Shown here piece after piece: positions 28,244-36,473 of a DNA stretch of 64,000 bases. The notes beneath the pieces are model-generated. The model was not told the DNA's origin, made no database searches, and saw nothing but the letters and a program-made list of their open reading frames with translations. Location of the stretch: contig NZ_UPSE01000283.1 in the NCBI RefSeq assembly GCF_900573885.1, forward strand, positions 1 to 64,000, read 5' to 3'. Origin of the DNA: Pseudomonas viridiflava (lineage in GTDB: Bacteria; Pseudomonadota; Gammaproteobacteria; Pseudomonadales; Pseudomonadaceae). The position numbers were made by a program, and so were the translations under genes. Each line of letters begins with the position of its first letter. The first letter of the stretch is position 1.

Positions 28244-28273
28244 TTGACACATTTTTAGAGCCCTTGTTATAAA
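28244..28273 (+). promoter_or_regulatory. Sigma-70 promoter of hupB
   Basis: TTGACA at 28244-28249 and TATAAA at 28268-28273, spacer 18 bases: both hexamers are near-perfect. The predicted leader is about 85-90 bases long. Confidence 0.82.
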
Positions 28274-28367
28274 GCGGCTCTTCTTGTGCCGAATGGCCTT
28301 CCAGCACCGTTTTTGCTTTCACCCAAAAATTAAGAAATAAACTCAAACAGGAATAAGGGGACTTAGA

Positions 28368-28640
28368 GTGAACAAGTCGGAACTGATTGATGCTATCGCT
28401 GCATCTGCTGATATCCCGAAAGCTGTAGCTGGCCGTGCGCTGGACGCAGTAATCGAATCCGTAACTGGCGCTCTCAAGGCTGGTGATTCGGTTGTACTGG
28501 TGGGCTTCGGTACTTTCGCTGTTAAAGAGCGTGCTGCACGTACTGGCCGTAACCCACAGACTGGCAAGCCGATCAGCATCGCTGCTGCTAAGATCCCAGG
28601 CTTCAAAGCTGGTAAAGCTCTGAAAGACGCCGTTAACTAA
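28368..28640 (+). CDS. hupB: DNA-binding protein HU-beta
   Basis: Nucleoid protein of 90 residues that binds and bends DNA as a dimer. It starts [19 protein letters not shown] and carries the family signature [21 protein letters not shown] near residue 46, whose basic arm contacts the minor groove. The start codon is GTG at 28368. It has its own strong promoter, and hairpins follow the stop codon. Location between lon and ppiD is the usual one. Confidence 0.97.
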   Translation: MNKSELIDAIAASADIPKAVAGRALDAVIESVTGALKAGDSVVLVGFGTFAVKERAARTGRNPQTGKPISIAAAKIPGFKAGKALKDAVN

Positions 28641-28687
28641 GCGTCTTTCTGGTTTTGCCCACCTCGGCCAGCGTAATGCTGGCCGAG
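28623..28687 (+). terminator. Two hairpins after hupB
   Basis: The first, AAAGACGC/GCGTCTTT, overlaps the hupB stop and is followed by CTGGTTTT. The second is a perfect ten-base stem CTCGGCCAGC/GCTGGCCGAG with loop GTAAT at 28663-28687 but no T-run. Either may stop or protect the hupB transcript. Confidence 0.65.
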
Positions 28688-28776
28688 TCGCGAGGCGGTA
28701 GTGCAGAGTCAGTTGGAATATCGGCTCTGCATTGAACAGGTTCCACGGGAGCCTGGATCGCCCCGCCAGCTACGAG

Positions 28777-28804
28777 AAGGCGCATCCTCGGATGCGCCTT
28801 TCTT
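28777..28804 (+). terminator. Terminator-like hairpin before ppiD
   Basis: AAGGCGCATCC, two-base loop TC, GGATGCGCCTT followed by TCTTCT. It divides hupB from ppiD. Confidence 0.65.
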
Positions 28805-28867
28805 CTATCCGGATTCTACCCACGCTCCACGGCCGCTTATTTCAGTACGGTCGTTTCTGGGGGACGC

Positions 28868-30742
28868 ATGCTGCAGAACATCAGGGACAATTCACAAGGC
28901 TGGATTGCCAAGACCATCATCGGTGTCATCGTGGCCTTAATGGCGTTCACGGGCATCGAGGCTATTTTCACTTCGCAGAGCACCGCGCAACAGGCCGCCA
29001 AGGTCAACGGTGAAGAAGTTAGCCAGAACGAACTCAGCCAGGCCATGGAGGCTCAACGCCGCCAGTTGATGCAACGCCTCGGTAAAGATTTCGATGCTTC
29101 GCTGCTCGATGACAAACTGCTGCGTGAAGCGGCTTTGAAGAGTCTCATCGAACGCAAGCTGCTGCTGCAAAGCAGCAAAGACGCGCATTTCGCATTCTCC
29201 CAACCGGCTCTGGATCAGTTGATTCTGAACACCCCGGAATTCCAGGTTGACGGCAAATTCAACTCGGATCGTTTTGACCAGGTTATCCGCCAGATGGGGC
29301 ATACCCGTCTGCAGTTCCGTCAGATGCTTGAGCAGGAAATGCTTATCGGCCAACTGCGCGCCGGCATCTCGGGAAGCGGCTTTGTAACCGACGAGGAAGT
29401 AGAGAACTTCGCTCGTCTGGAAAAACAGACCCGCGATTTCGCCACCCTGACGCTCAAGGCCGATCCTGAAGCCGTGAAGCTGTCGGACGATGAGATCCAA
29501 GCCTACTACGACGAAAATGCCAGCCAGTTCATGAGCCCCGAACAGGTCGTTCTGGACTACATCGAACTGAAAAAAGAGGCGTTTTTCAGCAAGGTTGAGG
29601 TCAGCGACGACGACCTCAACGCCGCCTACGAAAAAGAAATCGCCAACCTCGCCGAGCAGCGCGAAGCCGCCCACATTCTGATTGAAGTGAACGACACGCA
29701 GACTGACGAGCAGGCCAAAGCGAAGATCGATGAGATCAAACAGCGTCTGGATAAAGGTGAAGACTTCGCCAAGCTGGCCAAAGAGTTGTCGGAAGATCCG
29801 GGCTCGAAATCCAGCGGTGGCGACCTCGGCTATGCCGGCAAAGGTGTCTACGATCCGGCTTTTGAAGAAGCGCTTTATGCGTTGGACAAGGGCGCCGTTT
29901 CAGCTCCGGTACGCAGCAGTTTCGGTTGGCACGTCATCAAGCTGCTGGGTGTGCAGGCGCCCGAAGTGCCATCGTTGGCCAGCCTGAAAGACAAGCTGAC
30001 CCGCGATCTGAAAACTGCACAGGTTGAGCAGAAGTTTGTGGAAGCCAGCAAGGCGCTGGAAGATGCCGCGTTCGAAGCCTCGGACCTCAGCCAGCCGGCT
30101 CAGGAGCAAGGCCTGCAAGTGCAGACCAGTGCGCCGTTCGGCCGTGAAGGTGGTGAAGGCCTGACCGCAAACCGTCAGGTGCTGCAAGCGGCTTTCAGCC
30201 CTGAAGTGCTGGAAGAGGGCTCCAACAGCGGCGCCATCGAGCTCGATCCGGATACCGTCGTGGTCGTGCGCGTTAAAGAGCACAAGAAGCCTGAGCAGCA
30301 ACCATTGGAAAAAGTGACGGCCGCTATTCGCGATCACCTGATTCAATTGCGCGCCGCCGAGGCTGTCGAAGCTCAGGGTAAAGCCATGCTGGCTGATCTG
30401 CGCGACGGCAAGACGCCGGTTGGGCAGGCCAAAGGCCCGCACGACTGGAAAGTAGTGGAAGCGGCTACCCGCAGCCAGGAGGGCATCGAGCCGTCTGTTC
30501 TGCAGGCGCTGTTCCGTATGAGCAAACCTGAGTCTGCTGACAAGCCGACGTTTACTGGCATTACCTTGGCGAACGGCGATTATGTTGTCGTCCAGCTCAA
30601 AGGTGTCAGCGAGCCGAAAGAAGGTTTGAGCGAAGAAGACAAGGCTATGTACCGCCGCTTCCTCGCATCGCGTAGCGGGCAGCAGGACTTCGCCGCGTTC
30701 CGTGCGGAGCTGGAAGCAAAAGCGAAGATCGAGCGCTTTTAA
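28868..30742 (+). CDS. ppiD: Membrane-anchored periplasmic chaperone PpiD
   Basis: Peptidyl-prolyl isomerase-like chaperone anchored in the inner membrane near the Sec translocon; 624 residues. One membrane helix (WIAKTIIGVIVALMAFTGIE) is near residue 12, followed by the SurA_N-like chaperone region (to about 260) and a parvulin domain (AAHILIEVNDTQTDEQAKAK ... SGGDLGYAGKGVYDPAFEEA, 263-360). A second, degenerate parvulin-like segment may follow. The usual neighbour fabI is not downstream; instead an oxidoreductase gene lies there. A terminator ends the unit at 30763. Confidence 0.94.
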   Translation: MLQNIRDNSQGWIAKTIIGVIVALMAFTGIEAIFTSQSTAQQAAKVNGEEVSQNELSQAMEAQRRQLMQRLGKDFDASLLDDKLLREAALKSLIERKLLLQSSKDAHFAFSQPALDQLILNTPEFQVDGKFNSDRFDQVIRQMGHTRLQFRQMLEQEMLIGQLRAGISGSGFVTDEEVENFARLEKQTRDFATLTLKADPEAVKLSDDEIQAYYDENASQFMSPEQVVLDYIELKKEAFFSKVEVSDDDLNAAYEKEIANLAEQREAAHILIEVNDTQTDEQAKAKIDEIKQRLDKGEDFAKLAKELSEDPGSKSSGGDLGYAGKGVYDPAFEEALYALDKGAVSAPVRSSFGWHVIKLLGVQAPEVPSLASLKDKLTRDLKTAQVEQKFVEASKALEDAAFEASDLSQPAQEQGLQVQTSAPFGREGGEGLTANRQVLQAAFSPEVLEEGSNSGAIELDPDTVVVVRVKEHKKPEQQPLEKVTAAIRDHLIQLRAAEAVEAQGKAMLADLRDGKTPVGQAKGPHDWKVVEAATRSQEGIEPSVLQALFRMSKPESADKPTFTGITLANGDYVVVQLKGVSEPKEGLSEEDKAMYRRFLASRSGQQDFAAFRAELEAKAKIERF

Positions 30743-30762
30743 GCGAAGGTTTTCGTGACGAT

Positions 30763-30792
30763 AAAGCCCCGCCCTGTGCGGGGCTTTTTATT
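30763..30792 (+). terminator. Terminator of ppiD
   Basis: AAAGCCCCGC, loop CCTGT, GCGGGGCTTTTTATT, 21 bases after the stop. Confidence 0.9.
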
Positions 30793-30869
30793 GCTTGGAA
30801 GTTTCTCGCGCCTCCGGCGCAAACTCAGCGGTTAAGATTGCCTGTCTCTTCCATCATCGGAGCCTTGCA

Positions 30870-31760
30870 ATGAACGCTTCACTTCCATCGATTGCCTTCG
30901 CCGGCATCGGCCTGATGGGTCTGCCCATGTGCCAGCGTCTGTTAGCAGCGGGTTATACATTGACCGTCTGGAATCGTTCGCCGGAGAAATGTGCGCCACT
31001 GGTGGCGGCGGGCGCCCGCCAGGTCGCCACGCCCGCTGAGCTCTGCTTGCATGCCGATGTGGTGATGCTGTGTCTGGCCGACACCCGGGTGGTACGCAAG
31101 GTAGTGTTCGGCGAACAGGGCGTGATTGAAAGCGCGAAAGCAGGACAATTACTTGTCGATTTTTCCAGCCTGGAACCGGCGGCGACACGCGAAATGGCGG
31201 CGGAGCTGGAAAGCCGCACCGCAATGCACTGGCTGGACACGCCGGTGTCTGGCGGCGTGGTAGGAGCGGAGGCGGGCACGTTGACCATAATGGCCGGCGG
31301 GCGCGAGGCGGATATCGAAACTGTTCGGCCAGTGCTGTTGACGCTTGGCCAGCGCCTTACCCGCATGGGTGCGGTGGGTGCCGGGCAGGTCACCAAGGTG
31401 TGCAATCAAATGATCGTCGCCTGCAACGCGTTGGTGATAGCCGAGGTTGTCGCGCTGGCGGAAAAATCGGGCGTCGACGCAAGCGTGTTGGCATCGGCAT
31501 TGGCCGGTGGTTTTGCCGATTCCAAACCGTTGCAGATCCTTGCGCCGCAGATGGCCGAGAGTCAATTCGAGCCCATCAAATGGCATGTGCGTACGTTGCT
31601 TAAAGATCTGGATACAGCCGTGAAACTCTCCCGCGAGCACGACTCCAGCACGCCGATAAGCGCGTTGGCCGCTCAGCTTATGCGATTACACGGCAGTAAC
31701 GTGGGCAACCTTGAGCGCGACCCCGCGACGCTGATTGAGTTGTATCGGGAGAAGCATTGA
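30870..31760 (+). CDS. 3-Hydroxyisobutyrate dehydrogenase-family oxidoreductase (GlxR/LtnD-like)
   Basis: NAD(P)-dependent beta-hydroxyacid dehydrogenase, 296 residues. The dinucleotide fold is AFAGIGLMGLPMCQRLLAAGY near residue 9; the substrate signature DTPVSGG is near 121; the catalytic Lys lies in GAGQVTKVCNQMI near 170. The family includes tartronate semialdehyde reductase and threonate dehydrogenase. ATG 30870 follows GGAG; the longer frame has no leader character. It is coupled to the hydroxypyruvate-isomerase-like gene (TGATG overlap), so both act in one short pathway; no glyoxylate carboligase (gcl) is nearby, so the substrate is open. Confidence 0.85.
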   Translation: MNASLPSIAFAGIGLMGLPMCQRLLAAGYTLTVWNRSPEKCAPLVAAGARQVATPAELCLHADVVMLCLADTRVVRKVVFGEQGVIESAKAGQLLVDFSSLEPAATREMAAELESRTAMHWLDTPVSGGVVGAEAGTLTIMAGGREADIETVRPVLLTLGQRLTRMGAVGAGQVTKVCNQMIVACNALVIAEVVALAEKSGVDASVLASALAGGFADSKPLQILAPQMAESQFEPIKWHVRTLLKDLDTAVKLSREHDSSTPISALAAQLMRLHGSNVGNLERDPATLIELYREKH

Positions 31761-32557
31761 TGAAGGTCGCAGCGAATATCTCCATGCTGTTCACCGAATT
31801 GCCCTTGCTCGAACGCATTGCTGCGGCGGCCGTTGCGGGATTTTCGGGTATCGAGGTGCAATACCCCTACGATGTTCCGGCCATTCAATTCAAGGAAGGT
31901 TTGGAAGCGGCAGGCTTGCCCCTGGTGCTGCTCAATGTTGCCGCGCCCGACCTGGCCTCCGGTGGTCCCGGTCTGGCAGCGGTTCCGGAGCGCCGGGAAG
32001 CGTTCGCCGACGCGCTGCAAGAGGCGCTGACCTATGCAGCGATGGTGCGCCCGCGTTTCGTCAACGTATTGCCTGGACGTTTGGCTGAAGGCGTCACCCG
32101 CGAGCAAGCACTGGAAACGTTGACGTCTAACCTGCGCTTGGCGGCCGAAGCGTTTGAATGCCTTGGAATCAAAGTGCTCAGCGAGGCGATAAACCCGCTG
32201 GATATGCCGGGGTTTTTGATTAATACGCCGGAACAGCTGCAAGACCTTATCCAGGCCGTCGACCATGCCAACTTTGCCGCGCAGCTCGACCTGTACCACA
32301 TGGCACGTCAAGCGCTTGATCTGACTCAGGCGATCGCCACGCTGGCGGGAAAAATCGGTCATGTGCAGTTTGCGGACTGTCCGGGCCGTCACCAACCGGG
32401 CACCGGAACCATTGATTTTGCTCGGGCTCTGCACGCATTGCGCAAGGCCGGCTACGCGGGCTGGGTGAGCGCCGAGTACCGTCCCGGTGCCAGCACCAAG
32501 GAATCCCTGGCCTGGCTCGCCGAGTGGCGCAACGCCGGGGTTATCAGTCCTCAGTAG
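31760..32557 (+). CDS. Hydroxypyruvate isomerase-family protein (Hyi/OtnI-like)
   Basis: TIM-barrel isomerase of the AP-endonuclease-2 family, 265 residues. The start MKVAANISMLFTELPLLERI and the segments KVLSEAINPLDMPGFLINT and HVQFADCPGRHQPGTGTIDF are family hallmarks; the conserved Glu residues are in LSEAIN near 144 and VSAEYRPG near 240. Both hydroxypyruvate isomerase (with GlxR) and 2-oxo-tetronate isomerase (OtnI, with LtnD) look like this, and the pairing here with a GlxR/LtnD-like gene fits either. Its last 14 bases overlap the siderophore-interacting gene on the opposite strand. Confidence 0.85.
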   Translation: MKVAANISMLFTELPLLERIAAAAVAGFSGIEVQYPYDVPAIQFKEGLEAAGLPLVLLNVAAPDLASGGPGLAAVPERREAFADALQEALTYAAMVRPRFVNVLPGRLAEGVTREQALETLTSNLRLAAEAFECLGIKVLSEAINPLDMPGFLINTPEQLQDLIQAVDHANFAAQLDLYHMARQALDLTQAIATLAGKIGHVQFADCPGRHQPGTGTIDFARALHALRKAGYAGWVSAEYRPGASTKESLAWLAEWRNAGVISPQ

Positions 32558-33323
32558 CGCTATCGAGTTTCCAATAGCCGGCTGCTTTCAGAAAGTTCTC
32601 GTCCACGCCAAAGTCATCGAGCAACACGCGTCGTACACGGCGCGACGCTGCTGATTCTGTGGCGATCCATGTGTACAGCGAGCCGCCTGGCAGGGTGATG
32701 TTCTTCACCGCACTGAGCAGGCTCTCGCCCTTGTCCCGGCGCACCCATTGCACTTCCACGCCGGCGGCGCTGCGCAGTTCCTGCTGCTCCTCGGCGTTCG
32801 CTACTTCAACCAATGCCAATACGTTGCGGCCAGCGGGGAGTTCTTCCAGGCGCCGCGCGATGGAGGGCAGGGCGGTTTCATCGCCGATCAATAAATAGCT
32901 CTCGAACATGTCGGGCACGATCATTGAGCCGCGTGGGCCGCCCATAAAAAGGTGCTGGCCCGGCTCGGCCTGTTCCGCCCAAGTGGAGGCAGGGCCATCG
33001 CCATGCAACACGAAGTCGATGTCCAGTTCGCCGGAGGCGGCGTCGTAACGCCGTGGTGTGTAGTCGCGCATTGCGGGTTTGGGACCTTCGCTGTCGCCAC
33101 CAAATGTCATGCTTTCCAATACTGCTTGCTGCTCGGGCGTCTGGGCGAAAAACAGCTTGATGTGATCATCGGCTCCGAGGCTGATGAACCCCGCCAGCTC
33201 CGGGCCGCCCAAGGTAATCCGGCGCATCAGCGGGGTGAGATCGGTGACGCGGAGCACTTGCAGACGGCGACGCTTGATTTCATGCATGACGCGGTGAATA
33301 GCCGCAGCGTTTGGTTGAGTCAT
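32544..33323 (-). CDS. Siderophore-interacting ferric reductase (YqjH/ViuB-like)
   Basis: FAD- and NADPH-dependent reductase that releases iron from ferric siderophores; 259 residues, cytosolic. The FAD-binding motif is RDYTPRRYDAASGELDIDFV near residue 86, with ASTWAEQAEPGQHLFMGGPRG following, then the SIP-type C-terminal domain with LIGDETALPSIARRLEELPAG near 147. It overlaps the PadR regulator by ATGA and is downstream of it, so the two are one operon. E. coli YqjH is controlled by the PadR protein YqjI, and the pairing here fits that system. Confidence 0.9.
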   Translation of the reverse strand: MTQPNAAAIHRVMHEIKRRRLQVLRVTDLTPLMRRITLGGPELAGFISLGADDHIKLFFAQTPEQQAVLESMTFGGDSEGPKPAMRDYTPRRYDAASGELDIDFVLHGDGPASTWAEQAEPGQHLFMGGPRGSMIVPDMFESYLLIGDETALPSIARRLEELPAGRNVLALVEVANAEEQQELRSAAGVEVQWVRRDKGESLLSAVKNITLPGGSLYTWIATESAASRRVRRVLLDDFGVDENFLKAAGYWKLDSATED

Positions 33324-33892
33324 TGCGCAGTCTCCGGTGTTGTCTGAACAGGGTTTGGACCGGCAGCGATCGCGGTGGCCGCTGCATTGAGCAAATCACG
33401 CACGCGGATTATTTCCGCCTCGCTCCATTGGCCGTGGTGCAGCTGCAGCGCGTGTCGCAGGTTATGCACGGCCTCGTGAATCTGTGCGGGGCGGTCGTGC
33501 CCACGCATCGAGCGTTTGCTCACCTCGAGCCGAACCTTGAGGCCGTCCAGCGCAACCTGCTGTTCTGCCAAGGAAGCGCGCCCGGCGGCAGTGGCGTTGT
33601 AGAGTTTTTTACCCTGTTGCGCATCGCCTGCTATAAGGTCGCTCTCTTCCAGAAACGTCAGCGTGGGATAAATCACGCCGGGGCTCGGGGCATAGGCACC
33701 TTCAAACATATCCTCGATTCGGCGAATCAAGTCATAGCCATGACTTGGCTGCTCTGCGATCAACGCCAGCAGCAGTAATTTCAGGTCGCCAGGCGCAAAC
33801 ACCCGTGGGCCTCGTCCGCCACGCCCGCCGGGGCGGCGTTCAAATTCGTCGGTCTCGCGCATGTGCATGGAGTGGTGATGGTGGTCTCTCAT
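33320..33892 (-). CDS. PadR-family repressor with His-rich N-terminus (YqjI-like)
   Basis: Winged-helix repressor of 190 residues. The DNA-binding domain is FAPGDLKLLLLALIAEQPSH to APSPGVIYPTLTFLEESDL (residues 32-87), typical of PadR. The N-terminus begins MRDHHHHSMHMRETDEF, a His-rich metal-binding candidate as in YqjI, the nickel-responsive repressor of the ferric reductase YqjH in E. coli. I start at ATG 33892; the TTG three bases earlier is less likely. The double palindrome at 33909-33950 lies directly upstream, so autoregulation of this operon is probable. Confidence 0.88.
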   Translation of the reverse strand: MRDHHHHSMHMRETDEFERRPGGRGGRGPRVFAPGDLKLLLLALIAEQPSHGYDLIRRIEDMFEGAYAPSPGVIYPTLTFLEESDLIAGDAQQGKKLYNATAAGRASLAEQQVALDGLKVRLEVSKRSMRGHDRPAQIHEAVHNLRHALQLHHGQWSEAEIIRVRDLLNAAATAIAAGPNPVQTTPETAQ

Positions 33893-33908
33893 CAATGTTC
33901 TCTCGCGT

Positions 33909-33950
33909 CTGTTATCTAAGATATAACGTAAGATATATCTTAGATAACAG
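33909..33950. promoter_or_regulatory. Large double palindrome: probable PadR/YqjI operator
   Basis: A 17-base inverted repeat, CTGTTATCTAAGATATA and its exact complement, is separated by eight bases. Each arm holds an 11-base palindrome: TATCTAAGATA (33913-33923) and TATCTTAGATA (33936-33946), centres 23 bases apart, about two helix turns. It starts 17 bases upstream of the PadR gene. Confidence 0.82.
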
Positions 33951-34152
33951 GCAAGTCATGGCGACGAGCGGTGTGTCGGGCGGCGACTGTGCGTCCGGCG
34001 CGAAGGCTAAAAAATCGAGTTACATAAGCTTTACGAATGTTCACAGACATCGGCAAGCAGAGGCTCTAGATTGCACCCTGAGGCTTTGTCCTACAGTTTT
34101 TCCGGTAGGGACGAGGTCAGTTTTAATAAGAACAACAAATGAGAACTCCGTT
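33951..34152. other. Leader region of the Spinster-type MFS gene
   Basis: About 200 bases without a gene. The reading frame of the MFS gene stays open back through here, but no start other than ATG 34153 has family character. I see no clear promoter. Confidence 0.5.
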
Positions 34153-35478
34153 ATGTCCAGTGCTACTCAGGCGGCCAACGCCTGGCGTGTCTTGTTCTTG
34201 CTGTTCCTCGCGAACCTGTTCAATTTCTTCGATCGCAGCATCCCCGCGATCATCATCGAACCCCTGCGCCACGAATGGAGCCTTAGTGACCTTCAGCTAG
34301 GTCTGATTGGCACGGCGTTTACCATCGTCTATGCCATCGCCGGCGTTCCGCTTGGGCGCATGGCGGATACCGGTTCGCGCCGCAAGATCATGGGTTGGGG
34401 CCTGATGGCGTGGAGCGGTTTGACAGCCGTTAACGGCTTTGTCACTGGCTTCTGGAGTTTTCTGCTGGTTCGCATGGGCGTCGGCATCGGTGAAGCGAGC
34501 TACGCGCCTGCAGCCAACTCCCTGATTGGCGACCTGTTTCCCGCGAACAAGCGCGCCCGCGCCATGGGCATTTTCATGCTGGGCTTGCCACTGGGCCTGT
34601 TGCTGGCGTTTTTCACGATTGGGGCGATGGTCGAGGCCTTTGGCAGCTGGCGCGCACCGTTCTTCATCGCGGCAGTGCCAGGCATGATCCTGGCGTTGTT
34701 CATGTTCTTGATTCGTGAACCTAAACGCGGTGCGGCCGAGGTTGTCCAGGTGGCCGCCGTGAAGGTCGACCGGCCAGTGCGCAAGGTTCTGACCATCCGT
34801 ACCTTCTGGTGGCTGGTAGTTGCCGGGCTGTGCTTCAACTTCGCTACTTATGCGTGCAACTCGTTCATGGTGCCGATGTTGCAGCGCTACTTCCTGATGC
34901 CGCTGGGCCAGGCTGCCGTTGCTACCGGCATTATCGTCGGCGTTACCGGCTTGTTCGGCTTGACCGTCGGCGGCTGGTTTGCCGACAAGGCGCACCAGCG
35001 CTCGGAACGTGGCCGGTTATGGATGGCGGCAGCCTCGTTGGCCATTTCAACCGTGGCAACGGGCTGGGCATTGACGTTGGGTGCCGGAAGTATCGCGATG
35101 TTCGTGGCGATCTTCAGCGTCGGTTGGTTGTTTTCCTACAATTTCTACACCTGCGTATACACCTCCATCCAGGACGTTATTGAGCCCCGCTTGCGGGCGA
35201 CGGCGATGGCGCTGTTTTTCGCGGGTCTTTACCTGCTGGGCGGCGGTCTCGGGCCGGTGGTAGTAGGTTGGCTCTCCGACCATTTCGCTCATTCGGCCAT
35301 GTACGCCGCAGGCGCGAGTGAAATGAGCGAAGCTTTCAAGGCAGTCGGTTTGCATGACGCCATGTACCTTATCCCGATCGCCATGTTTCTTACTCTCTTG
35401 GCCTTAGTGCAGGCAGCCCGTCATTTGCCTAAAGATGCATTAGCAATGAGGCTATCGATGGAAGCAAACGCGGCCTAA
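34153..35478 (+). CDS. MFS transporter, Spinster-like
   Basis: Inner-membrane carrier of 441 residues with about twelve hydrophobic segments. FFDRSIPAIIIEPLRHEWSL and IGTAFTIVYAIAGVPLGRMA near the N-terminus, GRMADTGSRRKIM (motif A) and GIGEASYAPAANSLIGD are characteristic of the Spinster branch of the MFS. ATG 34153 (MSSATQAANAWRV) is the natural start just before the first helix; the upstream frame is open but has no matching content. The substrate is not known. A strong terminator follows at 35494. Confidence 0.88.
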   Translation: MSSATQAANAWRVLFLLFLANLFNFFDRSIPAIIIEPLRHEWSLSDLQLGLIGTAFTIVYAIAGVPLGRMADTGSRRKIMGWGLMAWSGLTAVNGFVTGFWSFLLVRMGVGIGEASYAPAANSLIGDLFPANKRARAMGIFMLGLPLGLLLAFFTIGAMVEAFGSWRAPFFIAAVPGMILALFMFLIREPKRGAAEVVQVAAVKVDRPVRKVLTIRTFWWLVVAGLCFNFATYACNSFMVPMLQRYFLMPLGQAAVATGIIVGVTGLFGLTVGGWFADKAHQRSERGRLWMAAASLAISTVATGWALTLGAGSIAMFVAIFSVGWLFSYNFYTCVYTSIQDVIEPRLRATAMALFFAGLYLLGGGLGPVVVGWLSDHFAHSAMYAAGASEMSEAFKAVGLHDAMYLIPIAMFLTLLALVQAARHLPKDALAMRLSMEANAA

Positions 35479-35493
35479 GCTAATATGTTTTTT

Positions 35494-35527
35494 AAATAAG
35501 CCCGCTTTTTAGCGGGCTTATTTATTT
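35494..35527 (+). terminator. Terminator of the Spinster-type MFS gene
   Basis: AAATAAGCCCGC, loop TTTTTA, GCGGGCTTATTTATTT. It marks the left edge of the AT-richer accessory island. Confidence 0.88.
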
Positions 35528-35729
35528 CCGTATAAAACTTACCTGTTCGAAGCAGACTCTCGGAAACTTTCGGCGGTTGCGTGCGAAGCTTCTTTGGGGA
35601 ATGGCGGATGAGGAACTTTGTCTGTTTGGCACTGTTCTTTCGAGATTATTCATACATTGGTGGCGGTTGTACCTTGCACTTTCTATCTTTATGTTCGCGT
35701 AAGTTAATCTTCACTTATTCAGTAGATGG

Positions 35730-36095
35730 GTGAAAGTTTTGAACACTGAGGAAAGAAAACTGTACTGCATTGGCTCAACAGGTCCAGAGACCTTTCGAAG
35801 GCCAGGCTATTGGCCTGCAGCGCTTGTGACGTTTGGTCTCTCCCTGTTGGGTATTGCGTCAAGTCATGCCGGTGGTGCTGCTGTCAGTTTACCGCCTACT
35901 TCAACTTCCATCGAACGCGAGTTGGATCGAGAGGCGAAGCTTGAACTCCAGAAAAAGATCGAACGAGAACTAAAAGAGAACCAGCGGCGGATACTGATAG
36001 AGCGCAAATACAACTCGTCTCGAACAGGCACGGAAAATTCTACGCCAGCTGAAGGGTATGAGGAAGTAAATCCCGAGTTGACCCCTCGTCAGTGA
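35730..36095 (+). CDS. Hypothetical secreted-looking protein with coiled coil and YEEV motif
   Basis: A 121-residue frame beginning at GTG 35730 (weak start). A hydrophobic stretch YWPAALVTFGLSLLGIASSH followed by AGGA looks like a signal peptide after a 30-residue lead. Then SIERELDREAKLELQKKIER forms a strongly charged helix, and the tail ends GYEEVNPELTPRQ. The charged helix after a signal peptide vaguely resembles the N-terminus of TpsB transporters, but no POTRA or barrel follows. YEEV recurs in the large C80 protein just downstream, so the two may belong together. Function not known. Confidence 0.5.
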   Translation: MKVLNTEERKLYCIGSTGPETFRRPGYWPAALVTFGLSLLGIASSHAGGAAVSLPPTSTSIERELDREAKLELQKKIERELKENQRRILIERKYNSSRTGTENSTPAEGYEEVNPELTPRQ

Positions 36096-36149
36096 TTCAA
36101 AAGCCTATCTGTTGCTTCCCTCTTCTTTCTTGAATTTCAGGAACTATTT

Positions 36150-36473
36150 ATGAACAAGCGCTGTTTCCGTCTTATCTTCAGCAAGCCGCTCGGTTTTCTC
36201 ATCCCCGTCGCCGAAATTGCGCACGCTCAGCGCAAGCCGGGACAGCAACAAACTGCTTGCTCCGTTTCCCTTCCATTAATTCCGCCGGCCTTTTCGTTAA
36301 AACGCATCGTACTTTCTCTACTGTTGGCAGGTGCGCCCGGCTGGGCTGCGGCGGAAATTCTGCTGGATCGAAACTTTGGCGGTACTTCTGTGGGCAGTGC
36401 TGCCAATGGTGTTCCGGTCATCGAGATTGCCAAAAGGCCGGCCCGGTCGACGAGGAAAAGGGCTCGTCGCTGA
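36150..36473 (+). pseudogene. N-terminal fragment of a two-partner-secretion exoprotein (ESPR, signal peptide, start of TPS domain), frameshifted
   Basis: MNKRCFRLIFSKPLGFLIPV and the following AEIAHAQ match the extended signal peptide region (ESPR) of large TpsA/autotransporter proteins. SLKRIVLSLLLAGAPGWAAA is the signal peptide core, and EILLDRNFGGTSVG with ANGVPVIEIAK is the start of a TPS haemagglutination-activity domain. The frame then runs into RPARSTRKRARR and a stop. Adding one A to the AAAA at 36433-36436 would join it directly to the C80 frame (IEIAKKAGPVDEEKG). Almost all of the TPS domain is missing, so an internal deletion is likely as well as the frameshift. Confidence 0.68.

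Noticed and set aside
28690..28776. tRNA-like or small RNA between hupB and ppiD
   Set aside because: No cloverleaf can be formed and no promoter is visible; only the two flanking hairpins are supported.
36257..36432. Coding start of the C80 protein at 36257
   Set aside because: The codon is TTG and the translated part (Cys/Arg-rich) is out of frame with the good ESPR/signal peptide; real similarity begins only near 36433.
36433..36436. Phase-variable homopolymer switching the C80 gene
   Set aside because: Only four A residues; too short for typical slippage-driven variation. A plain frameshift or sequencing error is more likely.
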